Assembly: GCA_964421595.1 (NCBI GenBank)
Contig: CAYQXY010000014.1
Coordinates: 49,176 to 113,175 of the forward strand
Direction of reading: 5' to 3'
DNA from: PXAP01 sp964421595
GTDB lineage: Bacteria; Bacteroidota; Bacteroidia; Bacteroidales; PUMT01
DNA: 64,000 bases
In this document: positions 24,545 through 32,269 of the stretch, piece after piece
Numbering within the stretch: the stretch's first letter is position 1
How the letters are laid out: each line of letters opens with the position of its first letter
The notes under the pieces: generated by a model
Seen by the model: only the letters and a program-made list of their open reading frames with translations
The model's database searches: none
What the model was told of the DNA's origin: nothing
Translations under genes and position numbers: made by a program

Positions 24545-26353
24545 TTAGTATCCCCAGTTCTGTTTTAGTTTAGGATTCCTGTCAATTACTGCCTGAGGCA
24601 CCGGATTAAAGTATTGCTTTTGATGAAAAACATGGGGGTGATGAGTTAATGGAGTTACGGTATATACCCAGTCGCCGCTGTTATCTTCAGGTATAGAATT
24701 TCTGATCACCATGGAATGCAGTGGCTTATTCATAACTTCCATCGCTATTTTCCACCTCCATATATCATAAAGCCTTTTACCTTCATAGTGCAATTCAACC
24801 CGGCGTTCCCGTCGTATTTCATGACGCATCTCTTCCTGGCTCAATCCTTCAGGCAATGGAGGTAAATTGGTGCTTTCACGTGCCCTGATATAATTGATCA
24901 TCTCATATACAGTTGCATCAGGCCCTGCACTTTCATTACGGGCTTCAGCATAATTAAGAAGCACCTCACCGTAACGGTAGTATACATGATTCTGGCCACT
25001 TAGTCCTCCTCCACGGGGATTAAAATAATCAAGTCTTTTCTTCAAATAGTATCCCGTATTTCCGACATCATCGCCACCAAAGTCAATTTCATTTCTTGAA
25101 GGATTTACCCGGTCTATACGGGTATAAATAGTATCGGGTCCGTCCATCCAGGCCATATAGTATGGTGCACCGTCATAAACAATAAAGTTGTAGAATCTCT
25201 GCTCACGGTCCACATAAGGATTTTGCGGGTCATAACCCGATTCCGGATGATCTATACTTAACCCGTTAGCCATCTGATACTCATCAACTATCTCCTGTGT
25301 GGGACAATAATTTCCCCATGTGTAATAGGTGTTATGAATCCAGACAGGTCCGCCAAACTGATCATAAGTATTTGCCATTGTTGATGGTACATGCTGCCTG
25401 TCCCAGATAACTTCTGAATTATATTCATTTGCTTCCCACCAGAATTTGGTCATATCAGGGAACAGATCATAATCACCACTTCCCTTATGGCCAATCGTCG
25501 TTATAAACTGCCAGTTGGTTGCTGCAGCTGTTGCCCATCTGCCCTCATCAACGGTTGCAAAACTTTGCAGATTATCGGAAGAACGGGGAACAGCAGGTTC
25601 AGCTGAATTATACGCCGGACTGGCTGCAAATAACTGAAGCCATCCTTTTAATGCATGCGCAGCACCAACGGTTGCCCTACCTGCATCTGAATGTCCTGTG
25701 TTATATTTGACAGGCATATTTCCCCCACTTATAACTGCATCCAGTTCATTAATAATAAAATTGAAAGTCTCTTCGAAACTGCTTCTTGGTACCAGCATTT
25801 CATCATCAGTCATCGTTCCCCTGTCCTGAGGAGTTGTAATGATAGCAAGTCCACCTATCCGCATAAACAATTCACTGTAAAAATATGCTCGCAGAAACCT
25901 TGCCTCATCAACTCGCTTATCCATCCATTCCTGTGAGAAATTTTCAGAATTCTCATTTACCTTCATGATGAAGGTGTTGAGTCTCCTGACCTTGGTATAA
26001 GTTTCCGGCCAGTTTGCACACCAGGCAGGACCGGACTGTTGTCCCCAAATACTGTAATTGTTTGAGGTTTCCGTAAGCAGCCCCTGTTTCCATCTCCATG
26101 ATGTATAGTAATGTCCCTGATCATTGTCATCAGTGTAGTTATCAAGGTTATCGGCCTGATTGCTTTTGGCAGCAAGGTCCCGGTAACTCTCATTCAGGTA
26201 AATATCTGCATTTACCTCACTTGCCCACATAGTACCATCTGTCAGGTTTGCCTTGCTCACTGTCTCCAGAAAGTCATCCTGGTTACACGAGTAACCAATC
26301 GTAAGAATTAATCCCATAAGGGTTAAATACCTTATTATATTATAATTTATCAT
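24545..26353 (-). CDS. SusD/RagB family nutrient-binding lipoprotein
   Basis: A 602-residue outer-membrane surface lipoprotein, with a signal peptide ending in TIGYSC (Cys 23). It has the TPR-rich SusD fold: helix pairs with DEARFLRAYFYSELF near 150-165, TVGAAHALKGWLQLF near 230, and the C-terminal HEIRRERRVELHYEGKRLYDIWRW that is nearly invariant in the family. It captures glycans at the cell surface and acts as the lid of the SusC channel encoded 33 bp upstream. The glycan specificity is not visible. Confidence 0.95.
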   Translation of the reverse strand: MINYNIIRYLTLMGLILTIGYSCNQDDFLETVSKANLTDGTMWASEVNADIYLNESYRDLAAKSNQADNLDNYTDDNDQGHYYTSWRWKQGLLTETSNNYSIWGQQSGPAWCANWPETYTKVRRLNTFIMKVNENSENFSQEWMDKRVDEARFLRAYFYSELFMRIGGLAIITTPQDRGTMTDDEMLVPRSSFEETFNFIINELDAVISGGNMPVKYNTGHSDAGRATVGAAHALKGWLQLFAASPAYNSAEPAVPRSSDNLQSFATVDEGRWATAAATNWQFITTIGHKGSGDYDLFPDMTKFWWEANEYNSEVIWDRQHVPSTMANTYDQFGGPVWIHNTYYTWGNYCPTQEIVDEYQMANGLSIDHPESGYDPQNPYVDREQRFYNFIVYDGAPYYMAWMDGPDTIYTRIDRVNPSRNEIDFGGDDVGNTGYYLKKRLDYFNPRGGGLSGQNHVYYRYGEVLLNYAEARNESAGPDATVYEMINYIRARESTNLPPLPEGLSQEEMRHEIRRERRVELHYEGKRLYDIWRWKIAMEVMNKPLHSMVIRNSIPEDNSGDWVYTVTPLTHHPHVFHQKQYFNPVPQAVIDRNPKLKQNWGY

Positions 26354-26386
26354 AGTTCCCGGTTTTAATATTATTTATCATTATAC

Positions 26387-29300
26387 TTAAAAGGTAACAT
26401 TGGCACCGAAGGTGACTGTTTTTACATTTGGATATGCAGTATCCCCCCGCAATTCAGGATCCATAAATTTAATACTGCTAAAAGTTATCAGGTTCTGTGC
26501 CGTTACATGCACCCTTATATTCTGAAGCCTGATATTCTGGAGAATACTTCCCGGAATAGTATAACCCAGTGATGCGGTTTTTAATCTGAGATAAGAAGAA
26601 TTTCTCAACCAGAAATCAGATGTCTGAACGTTGTTTGTATAGGGACTTGAAGTTGCCCTTGGATATGTAGCCCCCTGGTTATCAGGCGTCCAGCGGTCAT
26701 TAAAATATTCATAATCAGCATTGCTGTTATTGTTCAGGAAAGGGACTGTCATGAAGTTATTGATAAATACCGATGACATTGCTGAACCCTGGAAGAACAT
26801 CCCCAAATCAAAACCTTTCCAGTCGGCCGTCATATTAAATCCAAAGTTCATTAACGGAAACTCAGGATATCCTATTTCCATTTCATCATCACTGTTGATT
26901 ACTCCGTCGCCGTTAATATCGACGTATCTTACATCACCCGGATGGAGAATCCCGAATTGTGTAATATTGTAACCGTCTTCAGAATCAATTACTCCGTTTC
27001 CATTCGAATCATCACCGGTAGAAAATAAGCCGTCCGACTGGTAACCGAAGCGAGTATTGAATGGTCGCCCGGTTCTTCTCCTGTTAGGATTATCAAAGGT
27101 AGCAGATGTTTCAAACACCTCTATCATTTTGTTGGTTGCATAACTCATACTCCCGTCAAAACCTATGCGAAGTCCGTTTGCAAATTGATGCCGTGTTCCA
27201 AGGATAAGCTCTATACCACTATTTTCCATTATACCCGCATTCTCATCGGCCAGAGATATACCATATTCAAAAGGAACCGTAACATCAGGAGGAAGTAACA
27301 TTCCTGTCCTTCTTTCTGTGAAATAGTCAAATTCAAATATCAGCAGACTGTTCCAAAGGATTGCTTCTACACCTATGTTGGATTTAGTGGAAACTTCCCA
27401 GGTGATCAGGGGATTGGACTCACGTGTCTGATAGGCACCCTGCACCATTGTCCCGGTCCCCCAGCCATAACGGTTACCACCAAGCGTATATCCGCTAAGA
27501 TACTGGTAGGCAGAACCGGCAAGGTTACCTGATTTTCCCCATGAAGCTCTTAGCTTAAGGTTATTTACATATTCCAGTGGCTCCATGAAATTCTCCTCTG
27601 AAACCCTCCATCCCAATGCAAAGGCTGGAAAAAATCCCCATCTTTCATCAGGCGCAAAATAGTAGTGTCCGTCATAGCGCCCTGAGGCTTCAAACATGTA
27701 TTTATGATTATATACATAACCAAATCTGTAAACATAGCCAATCTGTGTACCTACAGATGAAGAGCCTCCATTGTCAAAATCATTTCTATTGGAGCTTCCC
27801 ATATTCAATTCATCAATTCCTATGGCAAAATTATTCCTTCGTGCAAAAAGCTCGTCCCATCTGTTTTCTCTTGCCTCTGCAACAAATAGTCCGGTAATGT
27901 CATGCAAACCGAATGATCTGCTGTAATTTAAAAATCCCTGATAGGAAAAAAAGGTCCTTCTCTGGCGTGTCTGCGAAAGGTATGTATATGTAGGAACTGA
28001 ACCTTCCTGTGTAGATATCTGCCTTTCATAAGTGTAAGGTGTAGTATTCAGATCCTGTGTCCAGAAATAAAAAGGTGTGTGCCACCCCTTGAAATCATTA
28101 TTTCGAGTATCATAACTAAATGTTGCCTTTGCACTTAAACCTTCAAAAAACGGCATTTGCTGTTCAATTGCAATAGTTCCAAGCAGAGTATTCTGATCAT
28201 CCTTTGCATAACCGGCATTCAAAACACCCAGTGCAGTATTTCCTGCAAACTGACCCCACAACCCATTGCTATATTCCAGTGCCTCTGTCGGAATGAATTT
28301 ATAACCGTTCCTGAACATTTGCGCAGCTGAAGAAGCAACATCCAGATCATTCCTGCGTTCAACAGAACCCAAAAGATTGAATGTAACCCTGGTGGTATTG
28401 GTCACCTGCGACTCAGTGTTCAATGTGTAGTTTATCCTGTTGTAATCAACCTGGTCAAAAAGGCCATCCTGCTTCATGAATCCCAGCGAACCAAAATATA
28501 CAAGATCTTCGGTTCCTCCGCTTAACTGGAGATTGTGCTGCTGGATCGGATGTGTCATGTTCATCAGCGACCTGGTATTGCTGTTTGGATACCTGTCCGG
28601 ATCCTGTGCGTTAAGCGCATCATAATCAGCAATAAGATCCTCTGCAAAGGGTATAGTTGTTAATCCGGGATTTTCATTCCGGTAAGCCTCATTTCGCAAC
28701 CTCATATAATCCTTTGCATCGAGAAGATCAGGATATTCAGTCGGGGTTTGTGTACCATAATAGGAGTTAAAAGAAAGCGTAGGTCGTCCTATTTGTCCTT
28801 TTTTTGTAGTTATCAGAATAACACCGTTTGCTCCACCCAGACCATAAGGCGCAACTGCCGAAGCATCTTTAAGGATAGTTACCGACTCAATTGTCTGCGG
28901 ATCAATTTGAGTTATATTATCTCTGATTATACCATCGATAACAATCAATGGAGCATTCCCGCCTGTAGTTGCTATTCCCCTGACATAGATCTCAGGATTA
29001 TCATTCCCGGGCTTGCCCCCGGCAGATCTCATGATTACTCCCGACAACCTACCTGCCAGTGCTGATGAAACGTTGGATACAGGTGCCCTGGCAAGTTCCT
29101 CACCTGCGGCAACTGAAACAGAGCCCGTCATTGTCGTTCTTCTCTGAACACCATAACCCACAACAATTACTTCATCAAGGGCTTCAAGAGTCTCGTCCAG
29201 TACAATGTCAATTGTAGTCCTGCCGTCAACAGGAATTCTCCTGGTGATATAACCGACAAACGATACAGAGAGTATTGCATCACTTTCAACATTTTCAAGC

Positions 29301-29635
29301 AAATATTTACCATCTATATCGGCAACTGTACCAGTGGAAGTCCCTTCAACAGTAATTGTGGTCCCCGGAAGCGGATTATTTTGCTGATCGGTGACCGTCC
29401 CTGATAAACGGATTTGCAATAAAACTATTTCATTGTCTGCCAATGTGGGGATTGTTAAAACTTCAGCGGCAGCATCAGGAGTTACTGGCTCATTCGGGTA
29501 AGCATACTTTCCGGAAAAAGCTGCTATCACAATAAGGCAGGCAAATAATCTCCTATACCGAAAGAATCTTTCCAGCAGGAATTTTCTATTCTTCCATGCC
29601 AGATCTGTCTGCGACAAACAATTGTTTTTTTTCAT
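26387..29635 (-). CDS. SusC/RagA family TonB-linked outer-membrane transporter
   Basis: A 1082-residue TonB-dependent porin. The N-terminal hydrophobic signal is followed by a carboxypeptidase-regulatory-like domain (LSGTVTDQQNNPLPGTTI, about 83-160), a TonB-box/plug region starting VVVGYGVQRR, and a 22-strand barrel ending in an aromatic residue (GANVTF). The plug carries the family motif SVTILKDASAVAPYG. With SusD it imports oligosaccharides. It is the first gene of the three-gene operon, and a perfect palindrome stands 60 bp upstream. No sigma/anti-sigma, hybrid two-component or SusR gene is adjacent, so the regulator is elsewhere. Confidence 0.96.
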   Translation of the reverse strand: MKKNNCLSQTDLAWKNRKFLLERFFRYRRLFACLIVIAAFSGKYAYPNEPVTPDAAAEVLTIPTLADNEIVLLQIRLSGTVTDQQNNPLPGTTITVEGTSTGTVADIDGKYLLENVESDAILSVSFVGYITRRIPVDGRTTIDIVLDETLEALDEVIVVGYGVQRRTTMTGSVSVAAGEELARAPVSNVSSALAGRLSGVIMRSAGGKPGNDNPEIYVRGIATTGGNAPLIVIDGIIRDNITQIDPQTIESVTILKDASAVAPYGLGGANGVILITTKKGQIGRPTLSFNSYYGTQTPTEYPDLLDAKDYMRLRNEAYRNENPGLTTIPFAEDLIADYDALNAQDPDRYPNSNTRSLMNMTHPIQQHNLQLSGGTEDLVYFGSLGFMKQDGLFDQVDYNRINYTLNTESQVTNTTRVTFNLLGSVERRNDLDVASSAAQMFRNGYKFIPTEALEYSNGLWGQFAGNTALGVLNAGYAKDDQNTLLGTIAIEQQMPFFEGLSAKATFSYDTRNNDFKGWHTPFYFWTQDLNTTPYTYERQISTQEGSVPTYTYLSQTRQRRTFFSYQGFLNYSRSFGLHDITGLFVAEARENRWDELFARRNNFAIGIDELNMGSSNRNDFDNGGSSSVGTQIGYVYRFGYVYNHKYMFEASGRYDGHYYFAPDERWGFFPAFALGWRVSEENFMEPLEYVNNLKLRASWGKSGNLAGSAYQYLSGYTLGGNRYGWGTGTMVQGAYQTRESNPLITWEVSTKSNIGVEAILWNSLLIFEFDYFTERRTGMLLPPDVTVPFEYGISLADENAGIMENSGIELILGTRHQFANGLRIGFDGSMSYATNKMIEVFETSATFDNPNRRRTGRPFNTRFGYQSDGLFSTGDDSNGNGVIDSEDGYNITQFGILHPGDVRYVDINGDGVINSDDEMEIGYPEFPLMNFGFNMTADWKGFDLGMFFQGSAMSSVFINNFMTVPFLNNNSNADYEYFNDRWTPDNQGATYPRATSSPYTNNVQTSDFWLRNSSYLRLKTASLGYTIPGSILQNIRLQNIRVHVTAQNLITFSSIKFMDPELRGDTAYPNVKTVTFGANVTF

Positions 29636-29693
29636 AATTCAGGTTGGGATTAGGTTAGGTAATTGACTTCACTCTAGGATGTTTTATAATACC

Positions 29694-29714
29694 ATGTAAT
29701 GCAACACATTACAT
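29694..29714. promoter_or_regulatory. palindrome upstream of susC-like gene
   Basis: ATGTAATG-CAACA-CATTACAT, perfect 8-bp arms with a 5-bp spacer, 59 bp before the SusC start. Likely a binding site for a dimeric regulator; no T-run, and too far from any upstream gene to be a terminator. Confidence 0.45.
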
Positions 29715-30253
29715 TCGGAGTTAAAAAATGGAAAGCTGAAATGTTGAAAAGGATAAACAACAGAATAACTGTTTATTACTATATTTAGAAACTGCAACAA
29801 AGAAACTGGCAGTTATAATCATAATTTCAGGTGGACTCTTTACGGTCCTGTTTTGATCCTAATACTATCTGAATCAAAAAATTACCTAACCCTTCAGGAT
29901 AGAAACCGTTGAAGTTAATCTTTGAAAAAAGAAATTTGGCAGATTATTAATTTATTGCGTGGAAACCAGCATGCTGAAGTTTTCAAAGAACTGTCTAGTT
30001 CGGGAATAGAAAATTCTCAATGCTAAAACAGCTGTATAGAAAAGATATTCATTCATGATTCAGATTTGATCTGAAATTTTGATTCCTGAGAAATATCTTT
30101 TAATATTTTTTAACAAATTATAGCTTTTTTATTTAAAAAACAATTTTATAAGAAAAATTAATTGCCTCCCTGCTAACATCATATTTAATCCAATTAAAGT
30201 CAATTTTCTGTTCTTTCACCCTTTATTGGCCGTTGTACGGCCAGAATGGGGTC
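29715..30253. other. AT-rich gene-free stretch
   Basis: No credible gene. A small hairpin GGCCGT-tgt-ACGGCC (30227-30241) lies 12 bp before the left copy of the direct repeat that bounds the toxin cassette. Confidence 0.45.
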
Positions 30254-30273
30254 ATAGAACCTCGCTCCGTAAT
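30254..30273. repeat. left copy of 20-bp direct repeat flanking the toxin cassette
   Basis: ATAGAACCTCGCTCCGTAAT, identical to 31299-31318. The two copies are 1045 bp apart and enclose exactly the HTH, antitoxin and toxin genes and their promoter. Confidence 0.9.
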
Positions 30274-30362
30274 TCTGACAACCTACTTTTCAAAAACACC
30301 TTTTTTTCAGCACTAAATATCCAAAAAACAGGCAGTTAAAAATTCAAAGAAGGTTTTACTTG

Positions 30363-30423
30363 TTTGTGATATTTTTATCAGTTAAATTTGTTGAAATCTT
30401 ATTATTAATATCGTTTTACTGAT
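30363..30423 (+). promoter_or_regulatory. promoter and possible operator of the HTH-antitoxin-toxin operon
   Basis: TTTG (30363-30366), 16 bp, TAAATTTG (30383-30390) matches the Bacteroidota promoter pattern. Imperfect inverted arms ATCAGTTAAA (from 30377) and TTTACTGAT (ending 30423) straddle the -7 element and presumed start site, as expected for an autoregulated toxin-antitoxin operon. Confidence 0.5.
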
Positions 30424-30431
30424 ATATAAGT

Positions 30432-30767
30432 ATGACTTTAGGAAAACATATAACAGCATTAAGGAAAGAAAAGAAGCTTTCCCAGAGTGAACTTGGAAAA
30501 AGGGCTGACACTTCCGGCGATTTAATTGGCAGATATGAAAGGGACGAAGTAAAACCTTCTATTGATGTGATTATGCGTATCTCTGACGCCCTTAATGTTT
30601 CGATTGATTACCTGGTTGGCAAAACTTCTTTTGAGCTCAACCAGGACATGTTAAAGCGTCTCCAGGAAGTTTCTGCATTACCCGAGAACGCTAAAAAACA
30701 AATTTATATGGTAATGGATGCTTTAATCCGGGATTTCAAGACCGGGCAGGCATACGCAGCAAAATAA
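30432..30767 (+). CDS. XRE-family HTH regulator
   Basis: A 111-residue DNA-binding protein. Residues 4-62 form a Cro/CI-type helix-turn-helix (LGKHITALRKEKKLSQSEL, recognition region SGDLIGRYERDEVKPS, then MRISDALNVSIDYLVG). A short C-terminal region (about 70-111) may dimerise. It is first in a three-gene operon, 6 bp before the antitoxin-like gene, so it probably represses the operon. Three-gene type II modules with a separate repressor are known. It could instead be the DNA-binding antitoxin partner, with the second gene as an accessory. Confidence 0.85.
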   Translation: MTLGKHITALRKEKKLSQSELGKRADTSGDLIGRYERDEVKPSIDVIMRISDALNVSIDYLVGKTSFELNQDMLKRLQEVSALPENAKKQIYMVMDALIRDFKTGQAYAAK

Positions 30768-30773
30768 ACGATT

Positions 30774-30983
30774 ATGCAACGAGTTGTAATTGACATACCC
30801 GATAACAAATTCAACTTCTTTATGGAGTTGTTAAATAATCTTGGCTTTAAAAAAGTAAAGAAGATTTCTAAGGAGCAAAAGCAATTTGTTGACGATTTGC
30901 AACATTCATTGGAACAGGTAAAAAAACACCAGGAAGGCAAAATAGAACTCCAATCAGCAAGGGATTTTCTTGATGAGCTTTAA
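30774..30983 (+). CDS. small antitoxin-like protein
   Basis: A 69-residue acidic and helical protein: a short N-terminal strand (MQRVVIDIPDNK), an amphipathic helix (FNFFMELLNNLGFKKVKK) and a charged C-terminal helix with LQSARDFLDEL. The size, the C-terminal helix and an 11-bp overlap with the toxin gene fit an antitoxin that wraps its toxin. I do not recognise the exact family. The position between an HTH repressor and a RelE-like protein supports the call. Confidence 0.7.
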   Translation: MQRVVIDIPDNKFNFFMELLNNLGFKKVKKISKEQKQFVDDLQHSLEQVKKHQEGKIELQSARDFLDEL

Positions 30984-31302
30984 TGTTGTTGTTACCGATG
31001 GTTTTAAAAAGCATGCCAAAGGCATTGCAAAAAAACACCGCTCCCTTAAATCTGACCTTAATAAGCTCATAGATTTACTCGAAGAAAACCCTGTACAGGG
31101 CGAACCTTTAGGAAGGGACTGCTATAAGGTTCGTATGGCTATTACCTCTAAAGGAAAAGGCAAGTCTGGTGGCGCCCGAGTAATTACCTGTGTGAAAATA
31201 GTTAATAAAACTGCCTACCTGCTTACCATTTACGATAAATCCATAAAAGAATATATTTCTGATAAAGAACTTGATGAACTTTTGAGTTTAGCAGAGCTAT
31301 AG
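30973..31302 (+). CDS. RelE/ParE-superfamily toxin
   Basis: A 109-residue basic protein with the RelE/ParE layout: an N-terminal strand (SFNVVVTDGFKKHAK), two helices (HRSLKSDLNKLIDLLEENP), the linker GEPLGRDCYKVRMAI, a C-terminal sheet (ARVITCVKIVNKTAYLLTIYDK) and a final helix. Relatives cleave ribosome-bound mRNA or poison gyrase; which applies here cannot be told. The ATG at 30973 was chosen; a TTG one codon earlier is less likely. It overlaps the antitoxin gene by 11 bp. Its TAG stop lies inside the right copy of the flanking direct repeat, so the repeat marks the cassette border exactly. Confidence 0.85.
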   Translation: MSFNVVVTDGFKKHAKGIAKKHRSLKSDLNKLIDLLEENPVQGEPLGRDCYKVRMAITSKGKGKSGGARVITCVKIVNKTAYLLTIYDKSIKEYISDKELDELLSLAEL

Positions 31303-31318
31303 AACCTCGCTCCGTAAT
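31299..31318. repeat. right copy of 20-bp direct repeat flanking the toxin cassette
   Basis: Identical to 30254-30273. The first four bases overlap the toxin stop codon. Confidence 0.9.
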
Positions 31319-31728
31319 CGTACCATATTGATTTTAACAATCCATCCAACTATTTATTTTATATAGCATAATTAAAAATCCTGATATTACCCTGAAATTT
31401 TAACTGGAGTACAGTTAATCATTTAAATCAAGAAAGTCTGAAACCTAATTAGCCAGTCCAGAATATTCAGGTATTTGACCGGGGTAAAGCAACTTCTGTC
31501 TGATCGGGAACAGGTACAAAAGAAATATTTTAATGTTTAATAGTTATATTTGTTAAACTTCGTGATTGACATTGTATTTATATGCGTTAGCTTTGTCCTG
31601 TAGAAATTAAGTGGGGTACGCGTAAGGATATTAATGGCAGATAAAGGCAGTTTTCAGGGAATTTTTCAAAAGGGGATACAAGCTAGATTCCTGAGAGTCT
31701 GAACGGAAGATATTAAGAAAGTTCAAAG
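31319..31728. other. gene-free stretch after the toxin cassette
   Basis: No credible gene. A TATATTTG at 31545-31552 fits the -7 consensus but lacks a -33 partner. A 22-codon frame from 31634 (MADKGSFQGIFQKG...) resembles the nearby repeat but is too short to call. Confidence 0.4.
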
Positions 31729-31764
31729 AGTTTCCAGGGTAGTTTACAAGATAGTTTCCAGGGA
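31729..31764 (+). repeat. degenerate 12-bp tandem repeat
   Basis: Units AGTTTCCAGGGT, AGTTTACAAGAT, AGTTTCCAGGGA, then a decayed unit starting AGT. Read in that frame they give SFQG, SLQD, SFQG. A related AGTTTTCAGGGA occurs near 31651. It could be a remnant of a repeat-bearing gene. Confidence 0.5.
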
Positions 31765-31822
31765 AGTAAATGGTATCGGATCAACTTTTCACAAATAAAT
31801 ATTCAGGTAAGTTTATATAATT

Positions 31823-32014
31823 ATGGGAAAAGCGATAGTAAAATTAAGTATTGCCACGTATGCATTCGAGGAATATGTGGTAGAGGTTCCCTGTAAAAAA
31901 GACGATGTTGACGAGATGATAATTTCTGAAGCCTGGAAAAAATTAAAAAAGGAGGAAGGTGGTTCACTACCCTATGGACACCGTAGTGCTGAAATTATTA
32001 AACGAACAGATTGA
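31823..32014 (+). CDS. small hypothetical protein
   Basis: A 63-residue protein of unknown family. It has an N-terminal strand pair (GKAIVKLSIATYAFEEYVVEVP), a charged helix (KKDDVDEMIISEAWKKLKKEEG) and a basic tail. The beta-beta-alpha look resembles short single-domain nucleic-acid or partner-binding proteins, but no motif identifies it. ATG start and plausible amphipathic structure favour a real gene. There is no operon partner: the toxin cassette ends 500 bp upstream and the TonB receptor starts 255 bp downstream. Confidence 0.45.
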   Translation: MGKAIVKLSIATYAFEEYVVEVPCKKDDVDEMIISEAWKKLKKEEGGSLPYGHRSAEIIKRTD

Positions 32015-32169
32015 TGCGGTACTGGTTTAATTCTGTGTGATGATCTGATGAAGACCGGTAAGACGCCTGATGATTGACAAATCCTGGCAGATTTGATCCC
32101 TGAAAATTTCCGAAAAATCCCCCTTCTGGCCCTGGAAGAGAATCATCCAGGCAGTTAATGATATGTATT

Positions 32170-32191
32170 TGATCCTGCCCCTTCAGGATCA
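32170..32191. promoter_or_regulatory. intergenic hairpin before the TonB receptor
   Basis: TGATCCTG-cccctt-CAGGATCA, perfect 8-bp stem, 79 bp before the receptor ATG. No T-run on either side. Operator or RNA hairpin of unknown role; no cobalamin riboswitch features are seen. Confidence 0.35.
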
Positions 32192-32269
32192 GAAACAAAG
32201 TTATCCGGACCGCCAAAAGCTTAAATTATGCCATTGGGATTCAACTGAATATTTTAAGAACCTAAAATT

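Noticed and set aside
29922..30026. 34-codon frame (KKEIWQIINLLRGNQ...) upstream of the toxin cassette
   Set aside because: Only a TTG start, preceded by a stop, and no support beyond a protein-like look; may be chance.
32015..32269. Cobalamin riboswitch before the BtuB-like receptor
   Set aside because: No B12-box or other conserved element was found; only one short hairpin.
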